In this document: piece by piece, positions 15,872 through 24,822 of the stretch
How the letters are laid out: every line of letters begins with the position of its first letter
How positions within the stretch are numbered: position 1 is the first letter of the stretch
Assembly: GCF_947495275.1 (NCBI RefSeq)
Contig: NZ_CANLYL010000014.1
Span: 1-64,000 of the forward strand
Direction of reading: 5' to 3'
Length of the DNA stretch: 64,000 nucleotides
DNA from: an uncultured Roseobacter sp.
Lineage (GTDB): Bacteria > Pseudomonadota > Alphaproteobacteria > Rhodobacterales > Rhodobacteraceae
The notes under the pieces: model-generated
Seen by the model: only the letters and a program-made list of their open reading frames with translations
What the model was told of the DNA's origin: nothing
Databases searched by the model: none
Position numbers and translations under genes: made by a program

Positions 15872-16743
15872 TGCATCCGGCACCTTCCGTCATTTTCTTC
15901 ACCACATTCAGCGGCCTCGGGTTCGGGTTGCTGTTTTTCCTGGGCCTTGGGTTTCCAGCCGTGACCGGCTGGACGGCCTTTGCATTCTTTGTCATCGCAT
16001 ACGCCATGGCTGTAGGCGGTCTCATGGCCTCCACGTTTCACCTTGGCCGTCCGGAACGCGCCATCAAGGCCTTCACTCAATGGCGCTCCAGCTGGCTCAG
16101 CCGCGAGGCTTGGTGTGCAGTAGGGGCTTTGGTTCTGATGGGTCTTTACGCAATGGGGCTTGTGTTCTTTGACACCCGTATCATGACATTTGGCATATCT
16201 GGCGCTGTCTTGTCTCTTGCGACGGTTTTCACAACCTCGATGATCTACACGCAGCTCAAGACAATTCCGCGTTGGAATATGGCGATCACACCAGTGAAGT
16301 TCATTTCCCTCTCTCTTGCAGGTGGGGCATTGCTGGCCGGTCAGGTGTCTGCAGCACTTGTCCTTCTCGTGATCGCAGGTCTTGTGCAGATTTTCACCTG
16401 GTTGGAAGGCGACAAGGCGCTTGCCGCTTCAGGTTCGAACATGGCCTCCGCCACAGGCCTTGGCGACATTGGTGGTGTGCGGGCATTTGAGCCACCGCAT
16501 ACCGGTACCAATTATCTGCTGCGGGAATTCGTACACGAGATCGGGCGCAAACACAGCCAGAAGCTGCGGGCCATTTCCCTTCTTCTGATGGTCGCCCTGC
16601 CCTTTGTGCTGCTGGTGCTGCCGTTTTCACATTTCTTCGCCCTGCTCGCAGTGATCAGCCACATCGCAGGTGTTCTGACAGCGCGCTGGCTCTTTTTTGC
16701 GGAAGCCGAACATGTGGTCGGCCTCTATTACGGCAAGCGTTAA
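15871..16743 (+). CDS. soeC: Sulfite dehydrogenase membrane anchor SoeC (DmsC/NrfD-like)
   Basis: The 290-residue integral membrane protein has about eight hydrophobic segments, starting with VIFFTTFSGLGFGLLFFLGL. It resembles DmsC, the quinone-reacting anchor of DMSO reductase-type complexes, with the conserved STFHLGRPERAIKAF segment near residue 50. It would anchor SoeAB on the inner face of the membrane and pass electrons to the quinone pool. Its stop overlaps the stop of the convergent M20 gene, so there is no room for a separate terminator. Confidence 0.87.
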   Translation: MHPAPSVIFFTTFSGLGFGLLFFLGLGFPAVTGWTAFAFFVIAYAMAVGGLMASTFHLGRPERAIKAFTQWRSSWLSREAWCAVGALVLMGLYAMGLVFFDTRIMTFGISGAVLSLATVFTTSMIYTQLKTIPRWNMAITPVKFISLSLAGGALLAGQVSAALVLLVIAGLVQIFTWLEGDKALAASGSNMASATGLGDIGGVRAFEPPHTGTNYLLREFVHEIGRKHSQKLRAISLLLMVALPFVLLVLPFSHFFALLAVISHIAGVLTARWLFFAEAEHVVGLYYGKR

Positions 16744-17903
16744 AGCGGCAAGCGGCGTTCGACGATACGGGCCATGATCGAGGCCCCGACAGGCAGGATC
16801 TCCTCGCCCAGAACAAAGCCCGGATTGTGCAGCGGCACTGTGCCGCTGTGCCCCACATCACAATAGGCCCCCGGCACGATCTTCAGCATGTCGGCAAAAT
16901 CCTCGGACCCGGTGACGGGCCTGTTCCGGGTCGAGGTGTTTTGCGCGCCCACGATATCCGCCGCCGCTTCCATATAAGCGTCTGACAGCTCCGCATCGTT
17001 GACAAGGACATCAAAGACATTGCGCAGATCAAGGTTGATTTCCACATCATTCGCCACGGCAAATCCGTCGCATATCTTGCGCATCCGATCAGCCGCAACT
17101 GCATAGACGTCATCTTTGAAATAGCGGATCGTGCCCGCCAGATGCGCCTTTTCCGGCACAACGTTGTAAGCGTCACCGGCATGGATTTGCGTCACTGACA
17201 GCACGCAGGTTTCCAGCGCGTCTATGTTGCGGCTGAGAATTGTATTCAGGTGCCCGGCCAGCGTTGTCGCGACCATCAGAGCGTCTCGCCCTTCATGCGG
17301 CATGGCCGCATGGCTACCCACGCCGGTGATGTGGATATCGAAAAAGGCGGCACCGGCCAGCGCGGGGCCTTTGCAGATGCCCACCGCGCCGGGGTTGCCC
17401 GTCGGATAATTGTGCATCCCGTAAACTTCGTCACAGGGGAATTTCTCAAAGAGACCCTCGGCAATCATACTCCGCGCACCGCCCAGACCTTCCTCGGCTG
17501 GCTGGAAAATCAAGACCGCCGTGCCATCGAAATCCCGTGTGTTGGCCAGATGTTTGGCGGCCCCAAGCAGCATCGTGGTATGACCGTCGTGACCGCAAGC
17601 ATGCATGACGCCCGCATTGCGCGAGGCATGCTCCAGACCGCTGGCCTCCACAATCGGTAGGGCATCCATATCCGCCCGCAGACCCACGCGCCTGTTGCCC
17701 TGTCTTTTGCCGTGGATCAGGGCGACGACGCCTGTTTCAGCGATACCGGTGTGGATTTCATCGACACCGTATTCGGCCAGCAAATCCGCCACGATCCCGC
17801 TGGTGCGCTTTTCGAGAAAGCCGATTTCAGGATGTGCGTGAAGATCCCGGAAAATGCTTTCAAGCTCTTTGGTGCTCTGCGAGATGATTGGCAGAATGTT
17901 CAT
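16740..17903 (-). CDS. M20D-family metallopeptidase / amidohydrolase (hippurate hydrolase-like)
   Basis: The 387-residue protein carries MHACGHDGHTTMLLG (100-114), the M20D metal-binding signature with Cys103 and His105. It also has GLRADMDALP (75-83), the QPAEEGLGGARSM segment with the catalytic Glu, and GSEDFADM near 340. Family members hydrolyse N-acyl amino acids such as hippurate, N-acetyl amino acids or indole conjugates. The substrate here is unknown. The ATG at 17903 follows GGGGG; a GTG nine codons earlier is possible. It lies downstream of dapA on the same strand, separated by a terminator, so it may have its own promoter. Confidence 0.85.
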   Translation of the reverse strand: MNILPIISQSTKELESIFRDLHAHPEIGFLEKRTSGIVADLLAEYGVDEIHTGIAETGVVALIHGKRQGNRRVGLRADMDALPIVEASGLEHASRNAGVMHACGHDGHTTMLLGAAKHLANTRDFDGTAVLIFQPAEEGLGGARSMIAEGLFEKFPCDEVYGMHNYPTGNPGAVGICKGPALAGAAFFDIHITGVGSHAAMPHEGRDALMVATTLAGHLNTILSRNIDALETCVLSVTQIHAGDAYNVVPEKAHLAGTIRYFKDDVYAVAADRMRKICDGFAVANDVEINLDLRNVFDVLVNDAELSDAYMEAAADIVGAQNTSTRNRPVTGSEDFADMLKIVPGAYCDVGHSGTVPLHNPGFVLGEEILPVGASIMARIVERRLPL

Positions 17904-17956
17904 AGCGCCCCCATGATCGGTGATACGCACCCATCATGGCGTCTTTTTGCGCAATG

Positions 17957-17984
17957 AAAAGGGGGCGAGGTCCGACCTCGCCCC
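17957..17984 (-). terminator. Rho-independent terminator after dapA
   Basis: GGGGCGAGG and CCTCGCCCC form a perfect 9-bp stem with a 5-base loop. On the minus strand it ends in CTTTTC, 8 bases after the dapA stop. Confidence 0.75.
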
Positions 17985-17991
17985 AAAGCCT

Positions 17992-18867
17992 CTAGTTTGT
18001 CAGGCCCGCATGGCGCAGACCGTCATCCACGAGACCGCGCGTCGCGTCAGACAGCCCGGTCAGCGGCAGGCGCACCTCGTCAGAGCATAGATCAAGGCGC
18101 GACATGGCGTATTTGACCCCAACCAAGCCGGGCTCGGTAAAGATCGCCTTGTGCAAGGGCATCAAACGGTCCTGAATACCCAAAGCCGTGGCATAATCGC
18201 CCGCAAGGCAGGCAGCCTGCATCTCGCTCAACATCTTGGGGGCGACATTGGCGGTAACGGAAATGCATCCCACCCCGCCCTGCGCGTTAAACCCATGCGC
18301 TGTGGCGTCTTCGCCGGAGAGTTGAATGAAGTCTGCACCGCAGGTTATCCGCTGATCGCTGACACGCGCCAGATCACCTGTGGCGTCTTTTACGCCGACA
18401 ATGCGCGGCAGTTTCGCCAATTCACCCATGGTTTCCGGTGACATGTCCACAACGGATCGACCGGGAATATTGTAAATAATGATCGGAAGCTCACAGCAAT
18501 CGTGCAAAGCCGTGAAATGCGCGATCAGACCGGACTGCGTCGGTTTGTTGTAATAGGGCGTGACAACCAGCACGGCATCCGCGCCGACCTTCTCTGCATG
18601 ACGTGCCAGGCGCATGGCTTCTACCGTGTTATTTGAACCGGCGCCAGCAATGACCGGAATGCGCCCGGCCGCAGCCTTAACCACCTCTTCGACAACGATT
18701 TCGTGTTCGCGGTGGGTCAATGTCGGGCTTTCACCTGTGGTCCCGACCGGCACCAGACCGTTGCTGCCTTCACCGATGTGCCACTCGACCAATTTCTTAA
18801 GAGTCTCAAGATCCAGCTCGCCGTTCCTGAACGGCGTGACGAGGGCAGGCATTGAGCCTTTGAACAT
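17992..18867 (-). CDS. dapA: 4-hydroxy-tetrahydrodipicolinate synthase
   Basis: The 291-residue TIM-barrel lyase condenses pyruvate with aspartate semialdehyde, the first committed step of lysine and diaminopimelate synthesis. Key residues are visible: TTGES (43-47), the catalytic Tyr132 and Arg137 in IYNIPGRS, and the Schiff-base Lys160 in [14 protein letters not shown] lies 7 bases before the ATG at 18867; a longer frame upstream has no such site. It is divergent from the lytic transglycosylase gene, an arrangement fitting cell-wall precursor and turnover genes. Confidence 0.93.
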   Translation of the reverse strand: MFKGSMPALVTPFRNGELDLETLKKLVEWHIGEGSNGLVPVGTTGESPTLTHREHEIVVEEVVKAAAGRIPVIAGAGSNNTVEAMRLARHAEKVGADAVLVVTPYYNKPTQSGLIAHFTALHDCCELPIIIYNIPGRSVVDMSPETMGELAKLPRIVGVKDATGDLARVSDQRITCGADFIQLSGEDATAHGFNAQGGVGCISVTANVAPKMLSEMQAACLAGDYATALGIQDRLMPLHKAIFTEPGLVGVKYAMSRLDLCSDEVRLPLTGLSDATRGLVDDGLRHAGLTN

Positions 18868-18995
18868 GTTCACGCTCCTTTTTCTGTTTTGGCCGGCAAA
18901 TGGCCTGAGATTAACCACATTTCAGCATCATCGTGATTTGATACGTGACCATGACGCTGTATGTATCAGAGGCTCTAGCCCTCAAACGCTGGGAA

Positions 18996-20969
18996 ATGCA
19001 AGTGATCAGACGCTGGCTGACGACACTGATTGTTATTTTTGTGACCGCTGTTCCCGCTTTGGCGGAACGGCCCAGACCACTTGCCTGGGCGATGGATGCC
19101 CTGCGCGATGGCGATTGGCAAAACGCTGCCAGAATAGCAGCCCGCGATGGTGAGGTCGCCGCTGATGTCATCGAATGGTCCCGACTGCGCGCCGGAAAAG
19201 GGACCTACGAGGAGGTAATAGCCTTCCTTGATCGACGCCCCGATTGGCCAGGCGAGCCATATTTGCGCAAACAGTCAGAACGCGTGGTGATATCGCAAAA
19301 CGATTCTGCCGTACTTGCTTTCTTTGATGACGTTCCCGCCCAGACACCCGAAGGTGTGCTGCGTCATGCGGTTGCGCTGTCACGTACCGATGCCGACGAA
19401 AGGGCAAAAACACTTGTCATTGACGCCTGGACTTCAATGCCGATGGGCGGAACCGCACAAGCGTTGTTTTTGGCAAGTCATGAAACGCTGCTGAAAGATC
19501 ACCACGCCGAACGTTTGGATGCGATGCTCTGGGCCGGAGCCTTCGAGAATGCACGCCGCCTTTATGATCTTGTCCCCGCCGCAGACGTCGCCGTCGCCAA
19601 GGCGCGCATTGCCCTTCGCAGCCGCGCGAAAGGTGTGGACACGCTGATCGCGCGCGTTCCAAAGAGCCACGCTTCAAATCCCGGCTTGCAGTACGAACGA
19701 TTTGTCTGGCGGGCGCGAAAAGGCAGAACCGATGATGCGGAAGCCCTTTTGATTGCGACCTCCACCAGCGCCGCCGCTTTGGGCAATCCGGAAGCCTGGT
19801 CCAATCGTCGCCGGTCAATGGCACGCCAGGAGATGAGAGAGGGCAATGCGGAACGCGCTTATGAAATCGCCTCTCGTCACTTTTTGACCACCGGATCGAA
19901 CTACGCCGATCTGGAATGGTTGTCCGGCTACATTGCACTTCGCAAACTGAACGAACCCGAGACGGCGCTGCAACACTTCAGAAATCATGGCGCTGCGGTA
20001 CAGTCCCCTATCTCGAAAGGCCGTACGGGTTATTGGCAGGGGCGTGCACTCGAAGCGATGGGCGACGTTGCAGCAGCGGATCAGGCTTATGCCACCGCGG
20101 CGCAGTATCAGACCTCTTTCTACGGTCTTTTGGCAGCAGAGCGCGCAGATCTGCCCTTTGATGAAGCGTCCTTAGCTGCAGCAGAAAACCTGGATTGGCG
20201 CGATGCACCCCTCTCCAAGTCACCGGTTTTTGTCGCCGGTCTGTTGCTTCAAGCGTCCGGAGAACTCAATCTGGCAGAAAGATTCTGGACCCATCTTGCC
20301 GAGAGTCTGCAGTATGATGAGGCTGTCTTGCTGGCGGAAGCCGCCCTGGACATGGATCAACCTCATCTGGCAGTCATGATTGGAAAGCGAACGGCTCGGC
20401 GTGCCGTTGTAGTCCCCCGTGGATATTACGCGCTGCACCCCGTGGCACAGCAGACCTTACCAATGGCCCCTGAAATGGTTCTCGCGATTGCGCGGCGTGA
20501 AAGTGAGTTTGATCCCGGAGTGCAAAGTGGTGTGGGCGCGCGCGGATTGATGCAAATCATGCCGGCGACCGGTCGCGAAGTGGCTTCATTGCTTGGCCGG
20601 CAAAAGGGGCACAGCACGGAAAGGCTTATATCAGATCCTCGGTACAACGCGGAGTTGGGTGCTGCCTATCTGTCCAGATTGGCAGCGCGGTTTCGTGGTA
20701 ATGTTGTGATGATGTCGGCAGGTTACAACGCCGGACCCAGCCGCCCTGATCGCTGGATGCTCAAATATGGTGATCCGCGTAAAGGCGAAATTGATATGGT
20801 CGACTGGATCGAACATATTCCGTTCCGCGAGACCCGAAACTACGTGATGAGGGTTACAGAAAGCCTTCCGATCTATCGTGCCAGGTTGGGTAAACCGGCC
20901 CTACCAGTACCTTTCAGCGAAGAACTGGCCGGATCAACCTTGCTGGCGTTCGCGCCAAAGGGTGAATAA
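18996..20969 (+). CDS. slt: Soluble lytic murein transglycosylase
   Basis: The protein of about 657 residues starts with a Sec signal peptide (VIRRWLTTLIVIFVTAVPALAE) and is periplasmic. A long helical superhelix follows to about residue 480. The C-terminal SLT domain has the catalytic Glu in ARRESEFDPG, GARGLMQIMPATG and the MMSAGYNAGPSRPDRW segment. It cleaves the glycan strand to 1,6-anhydro products. The frame is open to a GTG at 18945. I chose the ATG at 18996 because it gives a compact signal peptide, though its ribosome binding site is weak. Its 3' end overlaps the convergent EamA gene by 36 bases. Confidence 0.88.
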   Translation: MQVIRRWLTTLIVIFVTAVPALAERPRPLAWAMDALRDGDWQNAARIAARDGEVAADVIEWSRLRAGKGTYEEVIAFLDRRPDWPGEPYLRKQSERVVISQNDSAVLAFFDDVPAQTPEGVLRHAVALSRTDADERAKTLVIDAWTSMPMGGTAQALFLASHETLLKDHHAERLDAMLWAGAFENARRLYDLVPAADVAVAKARIALRSRAKGVDTLIARVPKSHASNPGLQYERFVWRARKGRTDDAEALLIATSTSAAALGNPEAWSNRRRSMARQEMREGNAERAYEIASRHFLTTGSNYADLEWLSGYIALRKLNEPETALQHFRNHGAAVQSPISKGRTGYWQGRALEAMGDVAAADQAYATAAQYQTSFYGLLAAERADLPFDEASLAAAENLDWRDAPLSKSPVFVAGLLLQASGELNLAERFWTHLAESLQYDEAVLLAEAALDMDQPHLAVMIGKRTARRAVVVPRGYYALHPVAQQTLPMAPEMVLAIARRESEFDPGVQSGVGARGLMQIMPATGREVASLLGRQKGHSTERLISDPRYNAELGAAYLSRLAARFRGNVVMMSAGYNAGPSRPDRWMLKYGDPRKGEIDMVDWIEHIPFRETRNYVMRVTESLPIYRARLGKPALPVPFSEELAGSTLLAFAPKGE

Positions 20970-21803
20970 CCCGGCGGACACGATGACGATGGTGCCCAGT
21001 GCAACACTCAGGCGGATTGTTTCGCCAAAAACAACTACGCCAACTGACGCAGCAAAAACGAGCTGAAAGTAAGCAAATGGCTGCACCGCACTCGCTTCGG
21101 CAACTTCGTAGCAGCGGATCAAAAGCCAATGGCCGATCACTCCGGTCATGCAAAGTGTGGCCATCCAGACCCAATCCCCCGCGCTCATCGTCTCCCAGAA
21201 CCAAACGCCAAGCAGAGTCATGGTGACCGCCCCGACCGTACCAGTCCAGAAAAAACTTGTCGCCGTACTGTCCTGCCGAGCAGCAAAACGGGTCAGCAGT
21301 GCATAGAGGGCGAACATTATCGCCGCTAACAATGGCACAACGGCAAGCGGATCAAAGACGGACATTCCAGGTTGCAGAATGATGGTGACACCCACAAATC
21401 CGACGCCGATTGCAGCCCAACGGCGCCATCCAACCCGTTCCCCCAACACAGGCCCGGAAAGTGCTGCGACCAGGAGGGGGTAACATGCAAAAACCGCATG
21501 ACTCTCCACCAGACCCAAGAGCGTGAAACCCGAAACCATCACGCAAACCTCCAAAGCCAGCAAAATACCGCGAAACATCTGCAAGAGCGGTTGTCTGGTC
21601 TTTGCCGTCGCGATCACGCCACCGCGACCGCGGCTTGCAATCGTCACGACGAACGCCGCAAAGAACCAATATCGAACCATGACGACAAGATACACGTTGT
21701 ACTCAGCCGCCAAATGTCGGGAGATTCCGTCCTGCAGTGCAAACACAATGGTTGTGAGCAGCATCAAAATCACGCCCAGACGGACGTTGTTTGTCTGCAT
21801 CAT
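20934..21803 (-). CDS. EamA-family (DMT) transporter
   Basis: The 289-residue protein has ten hydrophobic segments in two EamA repeats and the small polar linkers typical of drug/metabolite transporters (for example PVLGERVGWRRWAAIGVGFVGV near 115). It is an inner-membrane permease. Substrates in this family range from amino acids to nucleosides and cannot be predicted. It overlaps mnmD by ATGA, so it is the second gene of that operon, and it overlaps the 3' end of slt on the other strand. Confidence 0.85.
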   Translation of the reverse strand: MMQTNNVRLGVILMLLTTIVFALQDGISRHLAAEYNVYLVVMVRYWFFAAFVVTIASRGRGGVIATAKTRQPLLQMFRGILLALEVCVMVSGFTLLGLVESHAVFACYPLLVAALSGPVLGERVGWRRWAAIGVGFVGVTIILQPGMSVFDPLAVVPLLAAIMFALYALLTRFAARQDSTATSFFWTGTVGAVTMTLLGVWFWETMSAGDWVWMATLCMTGVIGHWLLIRCYEVAEASAVQPFAYFQLVFAASVGVVVFGETIRLSVALGTIVIVSAGLFTLWRERQQG

Positions 21804-22477
21804 GATTTGAGTCTGCCGACGGTCATATGCCTTTTGCGGCCAAATCCTTCGACACGCTGAACATCAAAACCGGCTTCGGACAAAGCCCGACGCACAAAGC
21901 CTGCGGCCGTGTACGTCGCGAATGTCCCTTCTTCTGCGGTGCAATTTGCAACTTGATGCAACAAGCTTTCTGACCAAAGCTCCGGGTTTTTAGCGGGTGA
22001 AAACCCATCTAAAAACCAGGCGTCCGCACGACCGCCCCAATTCTTCAACCTATCGCGGGCATCGCCGACGACGACATTCAAAGTGACGTCGCCTGCCACC
22101 TCGAAAACGCCCCCTGCCGTATTCCAGACATTGCAAAGGTCAGACGCCGACTCATGGAGCACCGGGAACAAATCTAACGCCTTGGCTATATCCTTCCCAG
22201 ACAGCGGGAAAGCCTCGAAGCTGGTGAACCTGAACCGACCGCTGGCACCGGAATTGCGCCACTCCAACAACGTCGTCAAGAAATTCAGGCCCGTTCCAAA
22301 ACCAAGCTCCGCAATGTGAAAACCATCACGGAAGCGGTTGGGCAACTGGTTCCCTCTCAAAAAAACATGGCGCGTTTCTTCCATCCCGTTTTGAAGGCTG
22401 AAATAAGGATCGTCATAACGGTCCGATACCGGTACACCGTCCTTGCTCCATGTTATTTCTGCGATCTGTTGCGACAT
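21800..22477 (-). CDS. mnmD: tRNA 5-methylaminomethyl-2-thiouridine methyltransferase (MnmD half of MnmC)
   Basis: The 225-residue DUF752-type SAM-dependent methyltransferase has the motif IAELGFGTGLNFLTTL (SAM binding, near 55) and WFLDGFSPAKNPELWS, both hallmarks of the MnmC N-terminal half. It makes the last methylation of mnm5s2U at the wobble base of tRNA. In gammaproteobacteria it is fused to an FAD oxidoreductase. Here that half is encoded separately on the opposite strand, starting 58 bases away. There is no strong ribosome binding site before the ATG at 22477. Confidence 0.88.
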   Translation of the reverse strand: MSQQIAEITWSKDGVPVSDRYDDPYFSLQNGMEETRHVFLRGNQLPNRFRDGFHIAELGFGTGLNFLTTLLEWRNSGASGRFRFTSFEAFPLSGKDIAKALDLFPVLHESASDLCNVWNTAGGVFEVAGDVTLNVVVGDARDRLKNWGGRADAWFLDGFSPAKNPELWSESLLHQVANCTAEEGTFATYTAAGFVRRALSEAGFDVQRVEGFGRKRHMTVGRLKS

Positions 22478-22535
22478 GGATCAGCCCCGGTTTCATGGCA
22501 CGAATTGATCGCGACACTGGTGGAGAGGATCGGTT

Positions 22536-23573
22536 TTGGCAATGGCTGACGTAACCGTGCACGGAGCCGGCATCCTGGGCCTTTCTGCGGCCTGGGCGTG
22601 CGTGAAAAAAGGTGCGCGCGTAAAGATCATCGACCCAAATGGCGCAGCGTCCGGAAGCAGCGGAGGCATTGTGGGTGCGCTTGCGCCGCATGTGCCGGAG
22701 AATTGGAATTCCAAAAAGGCCTTCCAGTTGGAAAGCTTGCTAATGGCCGAAACCTTTTGGCGCGAAGTCGAGGCAACTGGCGGTACTACGTCAGGCTATT
22801 CGCGCGCTGGAAGAATCCAACCCGTCATGGACGATGCTGCCCTTGATCTGGCTTTTAGACGCAGCGAAACCGCCAGAGAACTCTGGCAGGGGAAAGCCGA
22901 TTGGACGGTTGAAAGATGTCCCAATGACATTTGGGCCCCTCTGACGCCAACGGGTTGGGCAATCCGCGATACTCTCAGCGCGCACCTGCACCCGCGCAAG
23001 GCCTGTCTGGCGTTGGTATCAGCACTCGCATCGAAGGGTGTGCCGATCGATCCGGATGGTGCCGAACAGGGTCAGGTTCTTTGGGCCACCGGGGTTGATG
23101 GGCTCAAGCGCCTCAGCGCGGAACACTCGCGCGCGGTTGGCAATGGTGTCAAAGGTCAGGCCGCGTTGTTGCAATTTGATGCGCGTTTCTCACCTCAGAT
23201 CTTTGCAGAGTCCGTTCACATCGTTCCGCATCAGGACGGAACAGTAGCCATTGGTTCAACATCGGAACGCGAATATCTGGAGGGGGCTACAACAGATCAA
23301 CAATTGGATAACGTCGTCGCGACGGCCTGTGCTGCAGTTCCAGCGTTGCAAGGCGCAACGGTCGTACAAAGATGGGCAGGCGTGCGTCCCCGAGCGCGCA
23401 GCCGAGCGCCAATGCTCGGGCATTGGCCCGGAAAGCCGGGTCACTTTATTGCCAACGGAGGTTTCAAAATCGGATTTGGCATGGCACCAAAGATCGCCCA
23501 GGTAATGGCCAATTTGATGCTCGATAACCGCAATGAGATACCCAAGGGGTTTGAAGTCAGCGCCTCGTTTTAG
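22536..23573 (+). CDS. FAD-dependent oxidoreductase, MnmC C-terminal-like
   Basis: The 345-residue DAO-family protein starts with VHGAGILGLSAAWACVKKGARVKIID (Rossmann motif, residues 8-33) and contains GSSGGIVGALAPHVPENWN, like the MnmC(o) domain that removes the carboxymethyl group from cmnm5U. Pairing with mnmD supports that role, though family members also act on glycine or D-amino acids. The TTG at 22536 lies 7 bases after GGAGAGG; the ATG two codons later is 13 bases away, so TTG is the more likely start. It ends with a 4-base overlap of the convergent MaoC-like gene. Confidence 0.8.
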   Translation: MAMADVTVHGAGILGLSAAWACVKKGARVKIIDPNGAASGSSGGIVGALAPHVPENWNSKKAFQLESLLMAETFWREVEATGGTTSGYSRAGRIQPVMDDAALDLAFRRSETARELWQGKADWTVERCPNDIWAPLTPTGWAIRDTLSAHLHPRKACLALVSALASKGVPIDPDGAEQGQVLWATGVDGLKRLSAEHSRAVGNGVKGQAALLQFDARFSPQIFAESVHIVPHQDGTVAIGSTSEREYLEGATTDQQLDNVVATACAAVPALQGATVVQRWAGVRPRARSRAPMLGHWPGKPGHFIANGGFKIGFGMAPKIAQVMANLMLDNRNEIPKGFEVSASF

Positions 23574-24364
23574 CAGATATGGGCTGTTGCGGTCATGCAT
23601 TGCCGACCATCGGGTCCTCTCACCCAGAACGTCGGCCCTTGCTGGCAGAGCTCCGCTGTTTCCCAATGCATCAGCGCAGACGTGGCCCGAAACTCAAAAG
23701 CAGTAAGTTTGCCCAGACGACGCTCGGCCATCAGCATCAAAAGCTGGGCCAGCAACGGCCCATGCACGACTAATCCAGCATATCCCTCGACGTCCCGCGC
23801 ATAATCCAGATCATAATGGATGCGGTGACCGTTAAACGTGAGCGCAGAGTAACGAAACAGCAACGTCGTATCGAAATTGAAGCGCTCGATATGTTCTTCA
23901 TCGTGTCTTGCAGGTGTTGTCTCGGGCTTTGGTGCATCTGGACGCGGGTCTTCGCGATAGATCAAGCTCTGACGTTCTGTCACGCACAAGGCACCATCCT
24001 GGTAGAAATCATGGCGCAGCGTGACCAGACCTAACGGTCCAGTGCGTCCTGACTTGACATCGCTAGCTTCACAAATGGACCTGCGTTCTGCACTGCGACC
24101 AACCTTCAACGCGTGATGAAAAGTGATTTTGCCACCCGCCCACATACGCCGCGGCAACCCCAGATCGGGGATCAGCCCACCCGTTTTCGGGTGCCCGTCG
24201 CGGCCCAATCTTTCGGCGGGCTGCGGTTCCCAAAAATAGAGATGGTGGAAGAAAACTGGTAAGTCATCCCCTGTGACCAAACAAGGCGCCAAGCGCAGCG
24301 CAACCTGTAGCGCCCGCGCTCGGGCAGGATCCAGCAGATCGCTTTGACTAACGGGAGTGGCCAT
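23570..24364 (-). CDS. MaoC-like / FAS1-like dehydratase (HTD2 or mesaconyl-C4-CoA hydratase type)
   Basis: The protein of about 264 residues has two hot-dog regions. The second, around 165-215, carries LTFNGHRIHYDLDYARDVEGY and GLVVHGPLLAQLL, with the Asp/His hydratase pattern of MaoC dehydratases. The first half matches the N-terminal FAS1-like dehydratase domain (FFHHLYFWEPQPAERLGRDGHP, GLIPDLGLPRRMWAGG). Such proteins hydrate acyl-CoA or C4-acyl-CoA intermediates. The ATG at 24364 has AAGGA 5 bases upstream; the ATG at 24376 is an alternative. A much longer upstream frame is antisense to the VOC gene and was rejected. Confidence 0.75.
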   Translation of the reverse strand: MATPVSQSDLLDPARARALQVALRLAPCLVTGDDLPVFFHHLYFWEPQPAERLGRDGHPKTGGLIPDLGLPRRMWAGGKITFHHALKVGRSAERRSICEASDVKSGRTGPLGLVTLRHDFYQDGALCVTERQSLIYREDPRPDAPKPETTPARHDEEHIERFNFDTTLLFRYSALTFNGHRIHYDLDYARDVEGYAGLVVHGPLLAQLLMLMAERRLGKLTAFEFRATSALMHWETAELCQQGPTFWVRGPDGRQCMTATAHIC

Positions 24365-24405
24365 TGCATCCTTCATCGGTGACAGCCTTAGCAAGGAATG
24401 TAGCC

Positions 24406-24822
24406 GTGCAGCAATCCGAAATTCAATGCCGTGTCCGTGCCTTGGATCACCTTGTTCTGACCGTGAAAAGTATCCCCGAAACCGTGAGGTTCTACACCCA
24501 GGTTCTCGGCATGCGGGGCGAGCAATTCGAAGCTGCCGATGGGACGCTCCGTTGGGCGTTGCTCTTTGGTCAAAGCAAAATAAACCTGCACCAGAAGGGC
24601 CACGAATTCGAACCAAAAGCAGCGCATGCCCAGCCGGGAACCGTTGACGTCTGCTTTTTGACGGACGCACCAATAGAAGCGTGGACACGACATCTGACAA
24701 CACATCAGATCGAACTTGAAGATGGCCCGGTGCGCAGGTCCGGTGCCAAGGGGCCAATCACATCGCTGTATCTGCGGGATCCGGACCAGAACCTGATCGA
24801 AGTTTCCGTACCCTGCTATTGA
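24406..24822 (+). CDS. VOC-family (glyoxalase/dioxygenase fold) protein
   Basis: The 138-residue protein has the paired beta-alpha-beta-beta-beta modules of the vicinal oxygen chelate family: RALDHLVLTVKSIPETVRFY at the start, and YLRDPDQNLIEVSVPCY at the end with the metal-ligand Glu. The His in LDHLVL and the Glu in LIEVS are the usual metal ligands. The reaction is unknown. The GTG at 24406 is preceded by AAGGA; an earlier TTG at 24364 lacks a site. It overlaps the convergent FMN reductase by 7 bases. Confidence 0.78.
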   Translation: MQQSEIQCRVRALDHLVLTVKSIPETVRFYTQVLGMRGEQFEAADGTLRWALLFGQSKINLHQKGHEFEPKAAHAQPGTVDVCFLTDAPIEAWTRHLTTHQIELEDGPVRRSGAKGPITSLYLRDPDQNLIEVSVPCY

